Positions 1-8,756 are shown, numbered from the stretch's first letter. The stretch is DNA of 64,000 nt from Kribbella voronezhensis (GCF_004365175.1 NZ_SOCE01000002.1:682001-746000), one strand, 5' to 3'. Notes: generated by a model from the letters alone, not told the origin. Program-made: numbers and translations.

Positions 1-1211
1 ACAACTACATCGACCCGGCCGGGTTCGACATGACCGAGAAGGCGTTCGCGAACAACTACGCGGGCACCATCGGCCGGCAGTTCGGCGAGGGGTTCATCAC
101 CGGTGACGCGATCACCGCCGCGAACATTTACCTGACGGTGGTCGCGGAGACCGCCTTCACCAACACGCTCTTCGTCGCCATGCCGGACGAGGCGGCCGCC
201 AACGGCGACTACCTGCTGCCGACGGTGTTCCACTCGGTGCAGTCCGACGAGTCGCGGCACATCAGCAACGGCTACTCGATCCTGCTGATGGCCCTCGCCG
301 ACGAGCGCAACCGCCCGCTGCTCGAGCGCGACCTGCGCTACGCGTGGTGGAACAACCACTGTGTCGTGGACGCCGCGATCGGCACGTTCATCGAGTACGG
401 CACCAAGGACCGGCGCAAGGACCGGGAGAGCTATGCGGAGATGTGGCGCCGCTGGATCTACGACGACTACTACCGCAGCTACCTGCTGCCGCTGGAGAAG
501 TACGGGCTCACGATCCCGCACGACCTGGTCGAAGAGGCCTGGAACCGGATCACGAACAAGGGCTACGTGCACGAGGTGGCCCGGTTCTTCGCCACCGGCT
601 GGCCGGTGAACTACTGGCGGATCGACGCCATGACGGACACCGACTTCGAGTGGTTCGAGCACAAGTACCCGGGCTGGTACTCCAAGTACGGCAAGTGGTG
701 GGAGAACTACAACCGGCTCGCCTACCCGGGCCGGAACAAGCCGATCGCCTTCGAGGAGGTCGGGTACCAGTACCCGCACCGCTGCTGGACCTGCATGGTG
801 CCGGCCCTGATCCGCGAGGACATGGTCACCGAGAAGGTCGACGACCAGTGGCGCACCTACTGCTCGGAGACCTGCTACTGGACCGACGCCGTCGCGTTCC
901 GCAGCGAGTACGACGGCCGGCCGACGCCGAACATGGGCCGGCTGACCGGGTTCCGCGAATGGGAGACCCTGCACCACAACAAGGACCTGGCCGACATCGT
1001 GTCGGACCTCGGCTACGTCCGCGACGACGGCAAGACGCTGATCGGCCAGCCGCACCTGGACCTGGACGACCCGAAGAAGATGTGGACCCTCGACGACGTC
1101 CGCGGCAACACGTTCATGAGCCCGAACGTGCTGCTGAACCAGATGTCGGACGCCGAGCGCGAGGCGCACGTCGCGGCGTACAAGGCGAACGGCACCAAGG
1201 CTGCCGGCTGA
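1..1211 (+). CDS. prmA: Propane/phenol-type soluble di-iron monooxygenase, hydroxylase large subunit (5' partial)
   Basis: This is the C-terminal ~402 residues of the catalytic alpha subunit of a PrmA/MimA-type monooxygenase, which hydroxylates propane to 2-propanol and in related enzymes also phenol or acetone. The reading frame is open from base 3, so the start and the first pair of iron ligands lie upstream of the window. The second half of the di-iron site is visible: a glutamate in VVAETAF, then DESRHISNG carrying the E-x-x-H motif. A cysteine-rich segment (CWTCMVPA, then YCSETCYW) follows, as in this subfamily. It heads a colinear set with reductase, small subunit and coupling protein, which confirms the family. 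The assignment to propane rather than another small substrate is from gene order and similarity recalled, not tested. Confidence 0.93.
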   Translation, partial: NYIDPAGFDMTEKAFANNYAGTIGRQFGEGFITGDAITAANIYLTVVAETAFTNTLFVAMPDEAAANGDYLLPTVFHSVQSDESRHISNGYSILLMALADERNRPLLERDLRYAWWNNHCVVDAAIGTFIEYGTKDRRKDRESYAEMWRRWIYDDYYRSYLLPLEKYGLTIPHDLVEEAWNRITNKGYVHEVARFFATGWPVNYWRIDAMTDTDFEWFEHKYPGWYSKYGKWWENYNRLAYPGRNKPIAFEEVGYQYPHRCWTCMVPALIREDMVTEKVDDQWRTYCSETCYWTDAVAFRSEYDGRPTPNMGRLTGFREWETLHHNKDLADIVSDLGYVRDDGKTLIGQPHLDLDDPKKMWTLDDVRGNTFMSPNVLLNQMSDAEREAHVAAYKANGTKAAG

Positions 1212-1221
1212 CCTCCTGACC

Positions 1222-1266
1222 CGGCCGGTGGCGCCGTGTTGCCCTGTCGTCCGGCGCCACCGGCCG
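1222..1266 (+). repeat. Perfect 14-bp stem-loop between prmA and prmB
   Basis: CGGCCGGTGGCGCC (1222-1235) is exactly reverse-complemented at 1253-1266, leaving a 17-nt loop. It starts 10 bases after the prmA stop and ends before the prmB ribosome binding site. There is no U-tract, so a complete terminator is unlikely. A partial terminator or an RNA-stabilising hairpin setting subunit ratios is more plausible. Confidence 0.8.
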
Positions 1267-1313
1267 TTCCACCCCTATCCGTACCAACCCACAGCCAGCT
1301 TGAGGAGGCCGTC

Positions 1314-2348
1314 GTGGCCGACAGCCATCGCATCCGCTTCGAACCGGTCGACATCGAGATGGACGTCACCGAGGACGACAAGATCCTCGACGCCGCGTTC
1401 CGGCAGGGCATCCACCTGATGCACGGCTGCAGGGAGGGGCAGTGCTCCGCCTGCAAGTCGTACGTCCTCGAGGGTGACCTGCAGATGGAGCGCTACTCGA
1501 CCTTCGCCTGCAACGACGCCGAGGTCGCCGAGGGGTACGTGCTGCTGTGCCGGGCGCACGCCTACAGCGACTGCACGATCGAGTTGCTCAACTTCGATCC
1601 TGACGAACTGCTCGGCGGCATCCCGATCCAGACCGTCAGCGCCGAGGTCAGCGCGATCGAGCCGGTGACCCGCGACATCGTCTCGCTCCGGCTGACCGCC
1701 GGGCAGGTGTTCGAGTTCAAACCGGGTCAGTACGTCGACCTCACCATCCCCGGCACCGACGACCACCGGTCGTTCTCGATGGCGACCACCCGGTCGGCCG
1801 CGGGCGAGGTCGAGTTCCTGATCAAGAAGTACCCCGGGGGCCGGTTCTCGGCCTTGCTCGACGGCGAACTGAAGGTCGGCGACGTGTTGTCGATGACCGG
1901 CCCGTACGGCTCGTCGACGCTCAAGGACGGCCACGTGCTGCCGGTGATCTGTATCGCCGGCGGCGCGGGGATGGCGCCGATCCTGTCCATCCTGCGACAC
2001 CTGCGGGAGACCGGCAGCACCCGGCCGGTCCGGTTCTACTACGGCGCCCGGACCGCGGCCGACCTGTTCTACCTGGACGTGATCGCCGAGCTCGGTGCCG
2101 ACCTGACCGGGTTCGAGTTCATCGCCTGCCTCTCGGAGTCGATGGAGGGCGCCGACAGCAGTGCGGAGCGGGGCAACGTCACCGAGGTGGTCGAGCGCCG
2201 CGAGGCCGAGTTGCATCGCAGCGAGGTCTACCTGTGCGGACCGCCGCCGATGGTGGACGCCGCCTTGACGTTGCTAGAGGCAAGCAACGTGCCGAACGAC
2301 CAGGTCTTCTACGACAAATTCACCAGCCCAGCGACCGATGGAGCCTGA
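1314..2348 (+). CDS. prmB: Monooxygenase reductase component (2Fe-2S / FAD / NADH)
   Basis: A 344-residue NADH oxidoreductase that passes electrons to the di-iron hydroxylase. The N-terminal plant-type ferredoxin domain shows CREGQCSACK near residues 40-50 and the fourth cysteine in LLCRAH. It is followed by an FAD-binding barrel (RSFSMATT) and an NAD-binding domain (CIAGGAGMAPI, then YLCGPPPMVDAA near the C-terminus). The GTG at 1314 is chosen because GAGGAGG lies 5 bases upstream; the open frame reaches back to 1236 but that extension has no family likeness. It sits second in the prm operon, as in Gordonia and mycobacterial prmABCD/mimABCD. Confidence 0.93.
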   Translation: MADSHRIRFEPVDIEMDVTEDDKILDAAFRQGIHLMHGCREGQCSACKSYVLEGDLQMERYSTFACNDAEVAEGYVLLCRAHAYSDCTIELLNFDPDELLGGIPIQTVSAEVSAIEPVTRDIVSLRLTAGQVFEFKPGQYVDLTIPGTDDHRSFSMATTRSAAGEVEFLIKKYPGGRFSALLDGELKVGDVLSMTGPYGSSTLKDGHVLPVICIAGGAGMAPILSILRHLRETGSTRPVRFYYGARTAADLFYLDVIAELGADLTGFEFIACLSESMEGADSSAERGNVTEVVERREAELHRSEVYLCGPPPMVDAALTLLEASNVPNDQVFYDKFTSPATDGA

Positions 2349-2349
2349 G

Positions 2350-3456
2350 ATGACGCAATCCGCAGTACCGAAGCAGCGCAGCTTCCCGAAGATCGAGTTC
2401 ACCGACTCCGAGGCCGGCGCGCTGGAGTTCCCGAGCTCGAAGAGCCGGGCCTACAACTACTACCAGCCGGCCAAGCTGCGCGCGACGATGTACGAGGACG
2501 TCACGGTCGACGTGCAGCCGGACCCCGACCGGCATCTGAGCCAGGGCTGGATCTACGGCTTCGGCGACGGCCCCGGCGGCTACCCGAAGGAGTGGACGGC
2601 CGCGAAGTCGTCGAACTGGCACGCCTTCCTCGACCCGAACGAGGAGTGGGACCAGACGATCTACCGGAACAATTCCGCGGTCGTCCACCAGGTCGACCTC
2701 TGTCTGCAGAACGCCAAGCGAGCCAGGGTGTACGACGGCTGGAACGCCGCCTGGCTCAAGTTCATCGAGCGCAACCTCGGCGCCTGGATGCACGCCGAGA
2801 ACGGCCTGGCCCTGCACGTCTTCACCAGCATCCAGCGGTCCGGGCCGACCAACATGATCAATACCGCGGTCGCCGTCAACGCCGCCCACAAGATGCGGTT
2901 CGCCCAGGACCTCGCCCTCTTCAACCTGGATCTGAGCGAAGCCGACGTACCGTTCGACGGCAGCGCCCACATCGGGGTCTGGAAGGACGCGCCCGAGTGG
3001 CAGCCGACCCGTGAGGTGGTCGAGCGGCTGACCGCGGTCGGCGACTGGTGCGAGTTGCTGTTCGCCACCAACATCGTGTTCGAGCAGTTGGTCGGATCGC
3101 TGTTCCGGACCGAACTGGTGATGCAGATCGCGGCCCGCAACGGCGACTACATCACCCCGACGATCGTCGGCACCGGCGAGTACGACTACGACCGCGACCT
3201 GAACTACACCCGCAACCTGTTCCGGCTGCTGAGCAGGGACGAGGAGTTCGGCGAGACCAACAAGGTGCTGTTCGGCGAATGGCTCGCCACCTGGGTACCG
3301 CGTTGTCTCGACGCGGCCCAGGCGCTCCAGCCGATCTGGTCGCAGCCGGCCGACAAGCCGGTCACCTTCGCGTCGAGTCTCGACGCCGCCAAGCAGAAGT
3401 TCCGTTCGCTGCTCGAGGACCTCGGGCTCGACTCACCGAAGGAGCTGGACCAGTGA
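2350..3456 (+). CDS. prmC: Monooxygenase hydroxylase small (beta) subunit
   Basis: A 368-residue beta subunit of the propane-type monooxygenase hydroxylase. It has the helical ferritin-like fold of its partner but no di-iron site and is structural. The N-terminus has the family-typical sequence FPKIEFTDSEAGALEFP and RATMYEDVTVDVQPDP. The ATG at 2350 begins one base after the prmB stop; an in-frame ATG at 2338 would overlap prmB by 11 bases and is a weaker choice. The gene ends overlapping the coupling protein start (GTGA), consistent with coupled translation of a stoichiometric complex. Confidence 0.92.
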   Translation: MTQSAVPKQRSFPKIEFTDSEAGALEFPSSKSRAYNYYQPAKLRATMYEDVTVDVQPDPDRHLSQGWIYGFGDGPGGYPKEWTAAKSSNWHAFLDPNEEWDQTIYRNNSAVVHQVDLCLQNAKRARVYDGWNAAWLKFIERNLGAWMHAENGLALHVFTSIQRSGPTNMINTAVAVNAAHKMRFAQDLALFNLDLSEADVPFDGSAHIGVWKDAPEWQPTREVVERLTAVGDWCELLFATNIVFEQLVGSLFRTELVMQIAARNGDYITPTIVGTGEYDYDRDLNYTRNLFRLLSRDEEFGETNKVLFGEWLATWVPRCLDAAQALQPIWSQPADKPVTFASSLDAAKQKFRSLLEDLGLDSPKELDQ

Positions 3457-3794
3457 GCATGCATTTCGGATCCGACACCGAGTTCTCCAACAAGTGCGGG
3501 GTCACCTTGATGAACACCCCGATCGGCCGGGTGGTCGCCGAGGTGATGGGCGCCAAGGAGGGCGTCGAGCTGACCGAGTACCCGTCGATGATCCGGGTCG
3601 ACGGCACCGGGCTGCTGAACTTCGACTACGCCGAGCTGACCGACGCGCTCGGGTCGGAGTTCGACGGCTCGGTGTTCGAGGAGATCAGCTCCACCCACTA
3701 CGGCCGGATGGTCCACCTGGACGACAAGACCATCCTGTTCGCCAGCCCGGAGGACGCTGCCGAGTACATCGGCTTCGACCTGGTCAGGAAGTGA
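3453..3794 (+). CDS. prmD: Monooxygenase coupling/effector protein (MmoB/DmpM family)
   Basis: A 113-residue regulatory protein without cofactor that binds the hydroxylase and tunes oxygen activation. It has the size and pattern of MmoB/DmpM proteins: an early NKCGVTLMNTPIGRVVAEVM segment, then YPSMIRVDGTGLLNFDYAEL typical of phenol/propane monooxygenase effectors. The GTG at 3453 overlaps the prmC stop by four bases and has GGAGCTGG upstream; the ATG at 3459 is a possible alternative. Being fourth in the operon fits the conserved A-B-C-D order. Confidence 0.9.
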   Translation: MSMHFGSDTEFSNKCGVTLMNTPIGRVVAEVMGAKEGVELTEYPSMIRVDGTGLLNFDYAELTDALGSEFDGSVFEEISSTHYGRMVHLDDKTILFASPEDAAEYIGFDLVRK

Positions 3795-3800
3795 TCGGTC

Positions 3801-4844
3801 ATGTACGAGCACGAGGGTGAGAAGTACTTCGTCGTCGACGCCCACATCGCGTTGTGGGACGGCCGCGCGTCCAACCAGAAGAACATCCACGGCAAGCAGT
3901 TCATCGACTGCTTCTACGACTACCACAAGAACCTCAGCCCCACCGACGCCGTCTGGGACTACGACACCTACACGTACTACGGCGGGCAGCGGCTGCTGAA
4001 GGACCTGTTCGAGGACGGCTACGTCGATCACGCGATCTTCCAGCCGGCCATCCTCGGCGAGTTCTACCGCACCGGGTTCGGCCAGACCGAGGAAGCACTC
4101 GAGCTGACCCGGCAGAACCCGGGCAGGCTGACCTACAACCACGCCTGGGACCCGCGCTTCGGCGAGGAAGGGCTGAAGCAGCTCCGCGAGGACGCGGGCC
4201 GGATGAACCTCAAGGGCGTGAAGCTCTACACCGCCGAATGGCACGGCGACTCGCGCGGCTGGAAGCTCGACGACCCGTGGTCGCGCCGCTATCTCGAGGA
4301 GTGCCTCGAGCTCGGCATCAAGAACATCCATGTCCACAAGGGCCCCACCATCCGGCCGCTGGACCGCGACGCCTTCGACGTGGCGGACATCGACAAGGTG
4401 GCGACCGACTACACCGACCTGAACTTCATCGTCGAGCACGTCGGCCTGCCCCGGCTGGAGGACTTCTGCTGGATCGCCACCCAGGAGTCCAACGTGTACG
4501 GCGGTCTCGCGGTCGCGATGCCGTTCATCCACACCCGGCCCGGCTACTTCGCCCAGATCCTCGGCGAACTGCTCTACTGGATCGGCGAGGACAAGATCCT
4601 GTTCTCCAGCGACTACGCGATCTGGACGCCCAAGTGGCTGGTCGAGAAGTTCGTCGACTTCCAGTTGCCGGCCGGCCAGTCGGAGTACGGGCCGATCACG
4701 GTCGAACAGAAGAAGAAGATCCTCGGGCTGAACGCTGCCGCGCTGTACGACCTCGACGTCCCCGAGGAGCTGCGGCTGCCCACCGACGCCGGTGACACCG
4801 ACGCCGAAGTGGCCGCCGGGGCGAAGGAGGCCGTGGCGTCATGA
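3801..4844 (+). CDS. Amidohydrolase-2 family protein of the propane monooxygenase operon
   Basis: A 347-residue TIM-barrel protein of the amidohydrolase 2 superfamily, which includes decarboxylases and lactonases. Likely metal or active-site positions are the N-terminal DAHIALWDGR, NIHVHKGPT mid-protein, IVEHVGLPRLED and the C-terminal FSSDYAIWTPKW. Homologues follow prmABCD in several actinobacteria, so it belongs to the system, but its reaction is not established. A role in maturation of the hydroxylase or in a downstream step is inference. It starts 6 bases after prmD and overlaps the next gene at ATGA. Confidence 0.85.
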   Translation: MYEHEGEKYFVVDAHIALWDGRASNQKNIHGKQFIDCFYDYHKNLSPTDAVWDYDTYTYYGGQRLLKDLFEDGYVDHAIFQPAILGEFYRTGFGQTEEALELTRQNPGRLTYNHAWDPRFGEEGLKQLREDAGRMNLKGVKLYTAEWHGDSRGWKLDDPWSRRYLEECLELGIKNIHVHKGPTIRPLDRDAFDVADIDKVATDYTDLNFIVEHVGLPRLEDFCWIATQESNVYGGLAVAMPFIHTRPGYFAQILGELLYWIGEDKILFSSDYAIWTPKWLVEKFVDFQLPAGQSEYGPITVEQKKKILGLNAAALYDLDVPEELRLPTDAGDTDAEVAAGAKEAVAS

Positions 4845-5587
4845 GTACGGTCACCCCTGCTGCGAAGACCAGTTTGGCGAGCGAGGTGACGGCGGCCCTG
4901 GCGACCGTCGTCGACCCCGAACTGGACGAGCCGATCACCGACCTCGGTTTCGTCCGGTCGATCCGGATCGACGACGTCGGGGTGACCGTCCATCTGCGGC
5001 TGCCGACGTCGTTCTGCGCACCGAACTTCGCCTACCTGATGGCCGCCGACGCTCAGGATGCGCTGCGGCGCGTCCCGGGCGCCGGCCGGGTGATGGTGCT
5101 GCTGGACGATCACCACGACTCGGACCGGATCAACGCCGGCCTGGCCCTGAACGCCGGCTACCGCGGCACATTCGGGCCCGAGGCGGAGGACAGCCTGGAC
5201 GAGTTGCGGCGGATCTTCCAGCGCAAGGCGCACACCGCCGCCATGGAGCGCTGTGTGATGGCGCTGCTCCGGACGACCGACCGGAAGCTCGAGGACCTGC
5301 ACGAGCTCACACTCGGTGAGCTTCCGGGGGGCCCGCACAAAGAGGCCCTGTTGCGGCGCCGGACCGACATCGGGCTCGGCATCGGCCCGGACGACCTGGT
5401 CGTCGTCGACGAGGACGGCCGGCCGGTGGCGCAGTCCGCCGTACCGCTTCGGCTTCGGTACGCGAAGGCGGTCCGGGTCTCCGTGGAGGGCAACGCGCAC
5501 TTCTGCCGGGGCCTGCTCGCGACCCGGTACGACGACGAGCCGGGCGGGCTGACCACTCACATCACCGACACGAGGAGAGCGTCATGA
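4841..5587 (+). CDS. MIP18/DUF59-family (iron-sulfur assembly-like) protein
   Basis: A 248-residue protein whose first ~90 residues match the MIP18/DUF59 fold: VVDPELDEPITDLGFV, then a cysteine in TSFCAPNFAYLM. This domain occurs in SufT/PaaD-type proteins that help load iron or iron-sulfur clusters. The remaining ~150 residues contain two further cysteines (MERCVM, HFCRGL) and have no family I recognise. Location inside a di-iron monooxygenase operon suggests help in metallating the hydroxylase or reductase; that is inference. The ATG overlaps the amidohydrolase stop (ATGA), and the end overlaps the alcohol dehydrogenase start in the same way. Confidence 0.8.
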   Translation: MSTVTPAAKTSLASEVTAALATVVDPELDEPITDLGFVRSIRIDDVGVTVHLRLPTSFCAPNFAYLMAADAQDALRRVPGAGRVMVLLDDHHDSDRINAGLALNAGYRGTFGPEAEDSLDELRRIFQRKAHTAAMERCVMALLRTTDRKLEDLHELTLGELPGGPHKEALLRRRTDIGLGIGPDDLVVVDEDGRPVAQSAVPLRLRYAKAVRVSVEGNAHFCRGLLATRYDDEPGGLTTHITDTRRAS

Positions 5588-6609
5588 GGGCGGTACAAGT
5601 CGTCGGCTACCACACCAAGTTGCAGCTCACCGAAGTACCGGAGCCGCGGATCGCCGGGCCGCTCGATGTGGTGGTCAGGATCGGCGGCGCCGGGGTCTGC
5701 CGGACGGATCTGCACATCCTCGAAGGGCAGTGGGCCGAGAAGAGCGGCGTCGCGCTGCCGTACACGATCGGACACGAGAACGCCGGGTGGGTGCACGCGA
5801 TCGGCGACGCGGTCACCAACGTGAAGGTCGGCGACAAGGTGATCCTGCATCCACTCATCACCTGCGGCCTGTGCCGCGCCTGCCGCTTCGGTGACGACGT
5901 GCACTGTGAGAACAGCCGGTTCCCTGGTATCGACACCGACGGCGGCTACGCCGAATACCTCCGTACCACGGCTCGCAGCGTGGTCCGGATCGACGACAGC
6001 CTCGAGCCGGCGGATGTCGCGGCCCTCGCCGACGCGGGCCTCACGGCGTACCACGCGGTCGCCAAGGTGGCCCGCTCCACCAGGCCCGGCGACATCTGCG
6101 TGGTGATCGGCGCGGGCGGCCTCGGGCACATCGGCATCCAGGTACTGAAGGCGATCTCGGCGGTCACCGTGGTGGTGGTCGACCGCAACCCGGCGGCCGT
6201 CCAGCTCGCCGTCGAGATCGGCGCGGACCACGGGATCGTTGCCGACGGCACCCAGGTGCGGCAGGTGCTGGAACTGACCGGTGGCAAGGGCGCGGAGGCC
6301 GTCGTCGACTTCGTCGGCGAGGGCGGTGCGACCGCCGAGGGCGTGGCGATGCTGCGCCGGGCCGGCAACTACTACGTGGTCGGGTACGGCGAGAACCTCG
6401 ACGTCGCGACCATCGACATCATCTCCACCGAGATCAACTTCATCGGCAATCTCGTCGGCTCCTACAACGACCTGCAGGAGCTGATGGTGCTGGCCGCGCA
6501 GGGCAAGGTCACCCTGCACACCACGAAGTACCCGCTGGCCGACTTCCAGCAGGCGATCGACGACCTCGACGCGGGACTCGTCCGCGGCCGGGCGATTCTC
6601 ATCCCTTGA
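5584..6609 (+). CDS. Zinc-dependent NAD(P) alcohol dehydrogenase
   Basis: A 341-residue medium-chain dehydrogenase. The catalytic zinc ligands are seen in GVCRTDLHILEG and GHENAGW, and the structural zinc site is CGLCRACRFGDDVHC. The Rossmann motif is VIGAGGLGHIGIQVL. In propane operons the equivalent enzyme oxidises 2-propanol to acetone, and that is the expected role here. GAGGAG sits upstream of the ATG, which overlaps the previous stop. The GroEL-like gene follows after 11 bases. Confidence 0.9.
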   Translation: MRAVQVVGYHTKLQLTEVPEPRIAGPLDVVVRIGGAGVCRTDLHILEGQWAEKSGVALPYTIGHENAGWVHAIGDAVTNVKVGDKVILHPLITCGLCRACRFGDDVHCENSRFPGIDTDGGYAEYLRTTARSVVRIDDSLEPADVAALADAGLTAYHAVAKVARSTRPGDICVVIGAGGLGHIGIQVLKAISAVTVVVVDRNPAAVQLAVEIGADHGIVADGTQVRQVLELTGGKGAEAVVDFVGEGGATAEGVAMLRRAGNYYVVGYGENLDVATIDIISTEINFIGNLVGSYNDLQELMVLAAQGKVTLHTTKYPLADFQQAIDDLDAGLVRGRAILIP

Positions 6610-6620
6610 AAGGCTGAATC

Positions 6621-8270
6621 ATGGCAAAGGAACTGAGGTTCAACTCAGAGGCAAGGCGGTTGCTGGAATCCGGGGTGAACGCTCTGGCCGACGCGATCAA
6701 GGTGACGCTCGGACCGAAGGGCCGCAACGCCGTCCTGGAGAAGCTGACCGGGCCGCCGACCATCACCAACGACGGCGTCACGATCGCGAAGGAGATCCAG
6801 CTCCGCGAGCCGTTCGCCAACATGGGCGCGCAGCTGGTCAAGGAAGTCGCGATGAAGACCAACGGCGTGGTCGGCGACGGCACCACGACCGCGACGGTGC
6901 TGGCCCAGGCGATGGTTCGCGAAGGCCTGCGGGCGGTGGACGGCGGCGCCAACCCGATGCGGGTGCGGCGGGGCATCGAGCAGACCGTTCCGGTCGTGGT
7001 GGAGACGCTGCGGTCGTGGGCGGCCGAGGTCGGCGGGGCGCAGGACCTGCGGCACATCGCTACGTTGGCGGCCAGCGACGACGAGTCGATCGGCGACGTC
7101 GTCGCCGAGGCGGTCGAGCGGGTCGGCCGCAACGGGATCGTCACCACCGAGGAGTCCGAGACCTTCGGCCTGTCGGTGAACGTTGTCGACGGCATCGACT
7201 TCGACCACGGCTACATCTCGATGTACATGGTCACCGACCGGGAGCGGATGGAGGCGGTCTACGACAACCCGGTCATCCTGCTGACCAACAAGAAGATCTC
7301 CCAGGTGCAGGACATCATGCCGACCGTCGAGGTGGCCAAGCGCGCCGACCGGCCGCTCGTGGTGCTGGCCGAGGACGTCGACGGACCGGCGTTGCAGCTC
7401 CTGGTGGGCGGCAACATGCACAACACGATGCGGTCGGTCGTCGTCCGGGCGCCCGGCTTCGGTCACCGCCGGATCGCCGAGCTGGAGGACCTCGCGGTGG
7501 CCCTCGGCGGGCGGGTGATCGCGACGGACACCGGGCTGGACCTGTCCGAGGTCACGCTGGACCACCTCGGCTCGTGCGACCGGATCACGATCACCGAGAA
7601 CGACACCACGATCGTCGGCGGCCACGGCGACGCGAACCTGGTCTCGGCCCGGCTGGCGCAGCTGGAGACGCAGTTCGAGCGGGCCAGGATCGAGGCCGAC
7701 CAGGACAACCTGCAACTGCGGATGGCCCGGCTGTCCGGGCGGGTCGCCGTGATCCGGGTCGGCGGCGCGACGAGTGTCGAGCTCAAGGAGCGGATGCTCC
7801 GGGTCGAGGACTCGCTGGCCGCGACCCGGGCCGCGCTCGAGGAAGGCGTGGTGGCCGGCGGGGGAGTGGCGCTGGTCCAGGCCCAGGAGGCGGTCTCCCG
7901 GGTCGAACTGACCGGTGACGCGGCCGTCGGCCGCGAGGTGGTCCGCCGGGCGCTGCCCGAGCCGCTGCGCTGGATCGCGATCAACGCCGGGTACGACGGC
8001 GACGAGGTGGCCGCCAAGGTGGCGTCGCTCCCGTTGGGGACCGGCTTCAACGCGCTGACCGGTCACTACGCCGACATGTTCGACGAGGGGATCATGGATC
8101 CGCTGAAGGTGACCCGGGCCGCGCTGGAGAGCGCGGCGTCGATCGCGGCGCTGATCATCACGACGGAGACAGCGGTGGTCGAGGAGGTGCTCGGCAATCC
8201 GGGCGCGATCATGGCTCCCGGCTTCGGCGACCTGGCCGAGGGCATGGTCCGCCCGTCCAACATCTACTGA
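6621..8270 (+). CDS. prmG: Dedicated GroEL-like chaperonin of the monooxygenase operon
   Basis: A 549-residue Hsp60. The ATP-binding signature is VTLGPKGRNAVLE with NDGVTIAKE and GDGTTTATVLAQAM; the apical and second equatorial domains are complete (ALEEGVVAGGGVAL, ETAVVEE). The C-terminus ends GFGDLAEGMVRPSNIY and lacks the usual repeated Gly-Gly-Met tail. Its place at the end of a prm/mim operon matches MimG, reported to be needed for productive folding of MimA. It is therefore probably a specialised folding factor for the hydroxylase rather than the housekeeping GroEL. Confidence 0.92.
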   Translation: MAKELRFNSEARRLLESGVNALADAIKVTLGPKGRNAVLEKLTGPPTITNDGVTIAKEIQLREPFANMGAQLVKEVAMKTNGVVGDGTTTATVLAQAMVREGLRAVDGGANPMRVRRGIEQTVPVVVETLRSWAAEVGGAQDLRHIATLAASDDESIGDVVAEAVERVGRNGIVTTEESETFGLSVNVVDGIDFDHGYISMYMVTDRERMEAVYDNPVILLTNKKISQVQDIMPTVEVAKRADRPLVVLAEDVDGPALQLLVGGNMHNTMRSVVVRAPGFGHRRIAELEDLAVALGGRVIATDTGLDLSEVTLDHLGSCDRITITENDTTIVGGHGDANLVSARLAQLETQFERARIEADQDNLQLRMARLSGRVAVIRVGGATSVELKERMLRVEDSLAATRAALEEGVVAGGGVALVQAQEAVSRVELTGDAAVGREVVRRALPEPLRWIAINAGYDGDEVAAKVASLPLGTGFNALTGHYADMFDEGIMDPLKVTRAALESAASIAALIITTETAVVEEVLGNPGAIMAPGFGDLAEGMVRPSNIY

Positions 8271-8290
8271 TTTCTGCTCTGATTCTCCGC

Positions 8291-8356
8291 CGATCGGATC
8301 GATGACCCTCTACATACCTAGTATCTAGATACCGAGTATGTACATCGATCCGATCG
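8291..8356. promoter_or_regulatory. 66-bp nested dyad, probable operator or cis-acting RNA element
   Basis: Outer arms CGATCGGATCGATG (8291-8304) and CATCGATCCGATCG (8343-8356) are exact reverse complements. Between them 8311-8342 is itself a near-palindrome: TACATAC and GTATGTA at its ends, and the perfect 12-mer GTATCTAGATAC (8321-8332) in the middle. The right arm ends on the first base of the GAGGAGA ribosome binding site of the next gene. AT-rich TATCTAGATA-like cores are typical of PadR-type operators, but no regulator gene is adjacent. The position also fits a hairpin ending the prm operon. Confidence 0.75.
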
Positions 8357-8366
8357 AGGAGAACAG

Positions 8367-8756
8367 ATGAAGATGCGAGCAGCTGTGGTGTCCGTGCTGG
8401 CAGTCGCGACGTTGGGCGCCGCTCCGGTGGCCGCGCAGGCCGCGCCGGTGGCGCACGCCAAGGCCTTCAGTCAGCCGTACAAGCAACTGGTCACGGGCAC
8501 CAGTTGGAGCAGCGGGGGCACGTACATCGCTCACGGCGGCGACATCAAGCTGAAGCTGACCACGTTGCCGAAGGCCACCGAGGTGCTGGTCGAGAAGTGT
8601 GAGGGCAGGGACCTCGGCGACGTCGAGGTCTTCACGAAGCAGGCGCCCAGTCACGTGCTGGCGACCAAGGTGCCGGCGGGCACCTGCTTCCTGATCCTCT
8701 TCAACAAGCACGTGAAGACCGCCGACTACGTGGTCGAAGGCACCTTCAGCTACTGA
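8367..8756 (+). CDS. Small secreted protein of unknown function
   Basis: A 129-residue protein with a clear Sec signal peptide (MKMRAAVVSVLAVATLGAAP, likely cleaved after AQAAPVAHA). The mature part is about 100 residues with two cysteines (VEKCEGRD and PAGTCFLIL) that could form a disulfide, and alternating hydrophobic stretches suggesting a small beta domain. I do not recognise a family. The ribosome binding site GAGGAGAA directly abuts the large dyad at 8291-8356, so expression is probably tightly controlled. Its 3' end overlaps the convergent membrane-protein gene by seven bases. Confidence 0.8.
   Translation: MKMRAAVVSVLAVATLGAAPVAAQAAPVAHAKAFSQPYKQLVTGTSWSSGGTYIAHGGDIKLKLTTLPKATEVLVEKCEGRDLGDVEVFTKQAPSHVLATKVPAGTCFLILFNKHVKTADYVVEGTFSY

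Noticed and set aside
8291..8356. Terminal inverted repeats of a mobile element
   Set aside because: The arms are only 38 bp apart, no transposase or target-site duplication is present, and the structure is placed exactly at a ribosome binding site.
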